In this document: positions 62,125-64,000 of the stretch, piece after piece
Layout: each line of letters begins with the position of its first letter
Position numbering within the stretch: position 1 is the stretch's first letter
NCBI RefSeq assembly: GCF_012935325.2
Contig: NZ_JABBYG020000012.1
Span: forward strand, 124,001-188,000
Length of the DNA: 64,000 nucleotides
Source of the DNA: Paenibacillus sp. PL91
GTDB taxonomy: Bacteria > Bacillota > Bacilli > Paenibacillales > Paenibacillaceae
Reading direction: 5' to 3'
Translations under genes and position numbers: made by a program
Notes under the pieces: generated by a model
What the model was told of the DNA's origin: nothing
What the model saw: the letters and a program-made list of their open reading frames with translations, nothing else
Databases searched by the model: none

Positions 62125-63279
62125 ATGACGCAAATGAATTCGAATATTGCTATTTTGGGCATCGGAACGGCTGTGCCGCCTCATTTGGTGGATCAAGCCG
62201 ATACGGCCCGGAGATTAGTAGATGCGTTAAGAGACAGGCCCGACTCCGCCCGCTGGGGGAGAAGGATCTTCAAGCAATGCGGCGTGGAAAGCCGTTATAC
62301 GTGCGAGCCGAATCTGCTTGCGGAAGCGGCTGAATGCCGCTACTTGCCAAGCGCCTCGCCGGAGCATGCGCCTTCGACGTCCGAGCGGATGGGCATCTAT
62401 AAGCGGGAATCGGTTCCGCTTGGACTACTCGCGGCAAGACAAGCCTTAGCCGATGGAGACGTCGAGCCTGCTGCCATCACGCATCTAATCACCGTCAGCT
62501 GTACCGGCCAATTTCTGCCGGGCATGGATGCCGCTATCGTGCAGCAATTAGGACTTGCTCCTACGATAACCCGCATTCCGCTTAATTTTCTAGGCTGCGC
62601 CGCCGGCCTCAAGGCCATTGGACTGTCGCGTCAAATCGTATCGAGCGATAACGCCGCCCACGTATTAGTTGTATGCGTGGAGCTTTGCACGCTGCATATT
62701 CAGCCATCAGGCGACCGGGAATCGTTATTCGCCGCTTCCTTCTTCGGTGATGGGGCGTCCGCCTGCGTTATTGGCTCGGCCAAGACGCATGACAAGCCGG
62801 TATTCCAGCTCGGTCAGGAGCGTTCCGTCCTGCTTCCGGATTGCGCCGGAGAAATGGTATGGGAGGTAGGCAATCACGGCTTTGACCTCTACCTGTCTCC
62901 GCATATTCCTAAGCTGATCGGCGACTTCATCCCCGCAGAGGTAGAACAGCTATGCGGCGAGGAACCACTGGAATTATGGGCGATTCATCCGGGCGGCAAG
63001 GGCATCATCGATATATTGCAAAGCAAGTTTGGCCTTACCGATGAGCAAACGGCTCATAGCCTTGGTGTTCTGAGGGAATATGGCAACGTATCCTCCGCTA
63101 CGATCCTCTTCGTGCTTCACGCGATGAGAATGCATTTGCTCGAAATAGGCTCGGATACAGTTAGCGGCATCGCGTTGGCATTTGGGCCTGGCCTTACAGC
63201 CGAAATGATCAAGATCGCTTATGTTCCGGCAGCGATCGCGAAGGAGCAGGATCAGCAGGCGGACGGAGCTTATGTCTAA
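62125..63279 (+). CDS. Type III polyketide synthase
   Basis: About 384 residues. The thiolase-fold condensing enzyme has the complete triad C158 (NFLGCAAGLKA), H288 (WAIHPGGKGI) and N321 (YGNVSSATILF). The start is unclear: ATG 62125 follows GAGAGGATGGG, ATG 62110 has no site upstream. Bacterial relatives such as Bacillus BpsA extend fatty acyl-CoA with malonyl-CoA to alkylpyrones or alkylresorcinols. A methyltransferase gene overlaps its end, as expected for a tailoring enzyme. Confidence 0.92.
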   Translation: MTQMNSNIAILGIGTAVPPHLVDQADTARRLVDALRDRPDSARWGRRIFKQCGVESRYTCEPNLLAEAAECRYLPSASPEHAPSTSERMGIYKRESVPLGLLAARQALADGDVEPAAITHLITVSCTGQFLPGMDAAIVQQLGLAPTITRIPLNFLGCAAGLKAIGLSRQIVSSDNAAHVLVVCVELCTLHIQPSGDRESLFAASFFGDGASACVIGSAKTHDKPVFQLGQERSVLLPDCAGEMVWEVGNHGFDLYLSPHIPKLIGDFIPAEVEQLCGEEPLELWAIHPGGKGIIDILQSKFGLTDEQTAHSLGVLREYGNVSSATILFVLHAMRMHLLEIGSDTVSGIALAFGPGLTAEMIKIAYVPAAIAKEQDQQADGAYV

Positions 63280-64000
63280 GGGCCTGCGATTTCGGGCGTC
63301 AGCGGCGGAAATGATGGATGATTTCTCCATTGGTGGCAGTGAGCTGCGCGAAGCGCTAAGGCAGCTTCGCCTCCTGAATCGCATCTTTGTCGCAGCAGCC
63401 CCGACGCTGCATGGGGTCAAGCAGCTCTGGGAGAAGGCGGATAGGCCGAGAAGCTTGTCTATTCTGGATATCGGAGCGGGCTCCGGCGACGTGAATCGGG
63501 AGCTGCTGAGCTGGGCGGACGAGCAAGGGATTCAGCTTGCAATTCGGCTGGTGGATTTAACGGAGGAGGCATGCGAGGAAGCAAGGCTTTTCTTTCAAAA
63601 TGAGCCGAGGGTGCAGGTAAGGCAGGGTAATTTATTTGCGCTGCCTGAAGGAAGCGCGGACATTGTGACGGGCACGCAGTTTCTGCATCATTTTGACGAG
63701 GAGGAGCTGCCAGTTGCAGTTGCGAGCATGCTGAAGGCATCCAGGCTCGGGATCGTCATCAATGACATCCATCGCCACTGGATCGCTTGGGCAGCGGTAT
63801 GGCTGACGACCCGGATGATTTCGTCCAATCGGTATATTTTGAACGATGGTCCGCTGTCGGTGGCTAAGGGATTTCGTGCGGATGATTGGAACCGTCTCGG
63901 GCAGCGGCTTGGAATTCCCGCACTTTATTACAAGTGGAGGCCCCTGTTCCGATACGTCGTTGTCATTGATAAGAGGCAAATAAATAATAACCCAATCGAC
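63272..64000 (+). CDS. Class I SAM-dependent methyltransferase, 3' end outside window
   Basis: Partial gene; 243 codons are visible and the frame is open at the right edge. The ATG at 63272 overlaps the polyketide synthase stop by 8 bases, with CGGAG just before it. SAM-binding motif I is ILDIGAGSGDVNREL, and later FxxHHF-like TQFLHHFDEEEL and GIVINDIHRHW fit UbiE/MenG-like methyltransferases. It probably methylates the polyketide product (inference from the overlap). It differs from the isoprenylcysteine-type methyltransferase partner of Bacillus BpsA. Confidence 0.87.
   Translation, partial: MSKGLRFRASAAEMMDDFSIGGSELREALRQLRLLNRIFVAAAPTLHGVKQLWEKADRPRSLSILDIGAGSGDVNRELLSWADEQGIQLAIRLVDLTEEACEEARLFFQNEPRVQVRQGNLFALPEGSADIVTGTQFLHHFDEEELPVAVASMLKASRLGIVINDIHRHWIAWAAVWLTTRMISSNRYILNDGPLSVAKGFRADDWNRLGQRLGIPALYYKWRPLFRYVVVIDKRQINNNPID

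Noticed and set aside
1..64000. tRNA, rRNA genes, insertion sequences, prophage or integrase genes
   Set aside because: None was recognised on either strand; no transposase-like protein or cloverleaf-like sequence stood out by eye.

Overview
The window looks like chromosomal DNA of an endospore-forming, cell-wall-sugar- and glycan-foraging member of the Paenibacillaceae (Paenibacillus/Cohnella type). The basis is strong AGGAGG-type ribosome sites with frequent TTG/GTG starts, several YesM/YesN-type two-component systems next to sugar ABC transporters, very large secreted enzymes with C-terminal S-layer homology (SLH) domains, YheC/YheD spore proteins and a Ger(x)C/GerAB-like germination operon. 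This genus-level assignment is inference from gene content; no rRNA or tRNA gene was seen.

Layout. 1-1187: the 3' part of a GGDEF-EAL cyclic-di-GMP protein. 1217-13044: an N-glycan-type foraging locus. A sensor kinase/AraC-type regulator pair faces an operon of two LplB/YtcP-type permeases, a binding lipoprotein and a 1555-residue GH85 endo-beta-N-acetylglucosaminidase anchored by SLH domains. 13045-14178: a non-coding, partly tandem repeat with nested hairpins. 14179-17501: lipoate ligase, a bactofilin/M23 peptidase pair and a Nudix hydrolase. 17576-20412: an AraC regulator divergent from a Gfo/Idh/MocA dehydrogenase and ThuA-like pair. 20603-30401: an alpha-glucan locus (binding protein, two permeases, GH66 dextranase-like lipoprotein, sensor kinase, AraC-type regulator, and a second binding protein paralogous to the first). 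Neither transporter locus encodes an ATPase, so both probably rely on a shared MsmX-type ATPase elsewhere.

30477-39015: a quinone-oxidoreductase-like enzyme divergent from an HxlR regulator, a SWIM/SNF2 helicase, a chemoreceptor and an aldo/keto reductase. 39124-48925: a spore-envelope and germination island with three YheC/YheD ATP-grasp-like proteins, two NlpC/P60 hydrolases, a CapA-like protein, and an operon of Ger(x)C, a small two-helix membrane protein and a GerAB-like permease that lacks a GerAA subunit and whose permease seems to start at ATA. 48946-53849: RNA 2',3'-cyclic phosphodiesterase, an SgrR-like regulator, a DUF4173-like membrane protein and a metallophosphoesterase.

54130-61755: a 2541-residue secreted SLH protein built from two copies (period 3246 bp) of one multidomain unit; its enzyme-like module is not one I can assign. 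Inside the diverged copies lies a 401-bp stretch of complete identity, which points to gene conversion. 62125-64000: a type III polyketide synthase overlapping a class I methyltransferase that runs off the right edge.

Regulation visible in the sequence: near-consensus CcpA (cre) sites precede three of the sugar-related units; a 26-bp block shared at 23 of 26 positions, followed by a sigma-K-like -10 motif, precedes a YheC/D gene and the CapA gene; strong intrinsic terminators separate most units.
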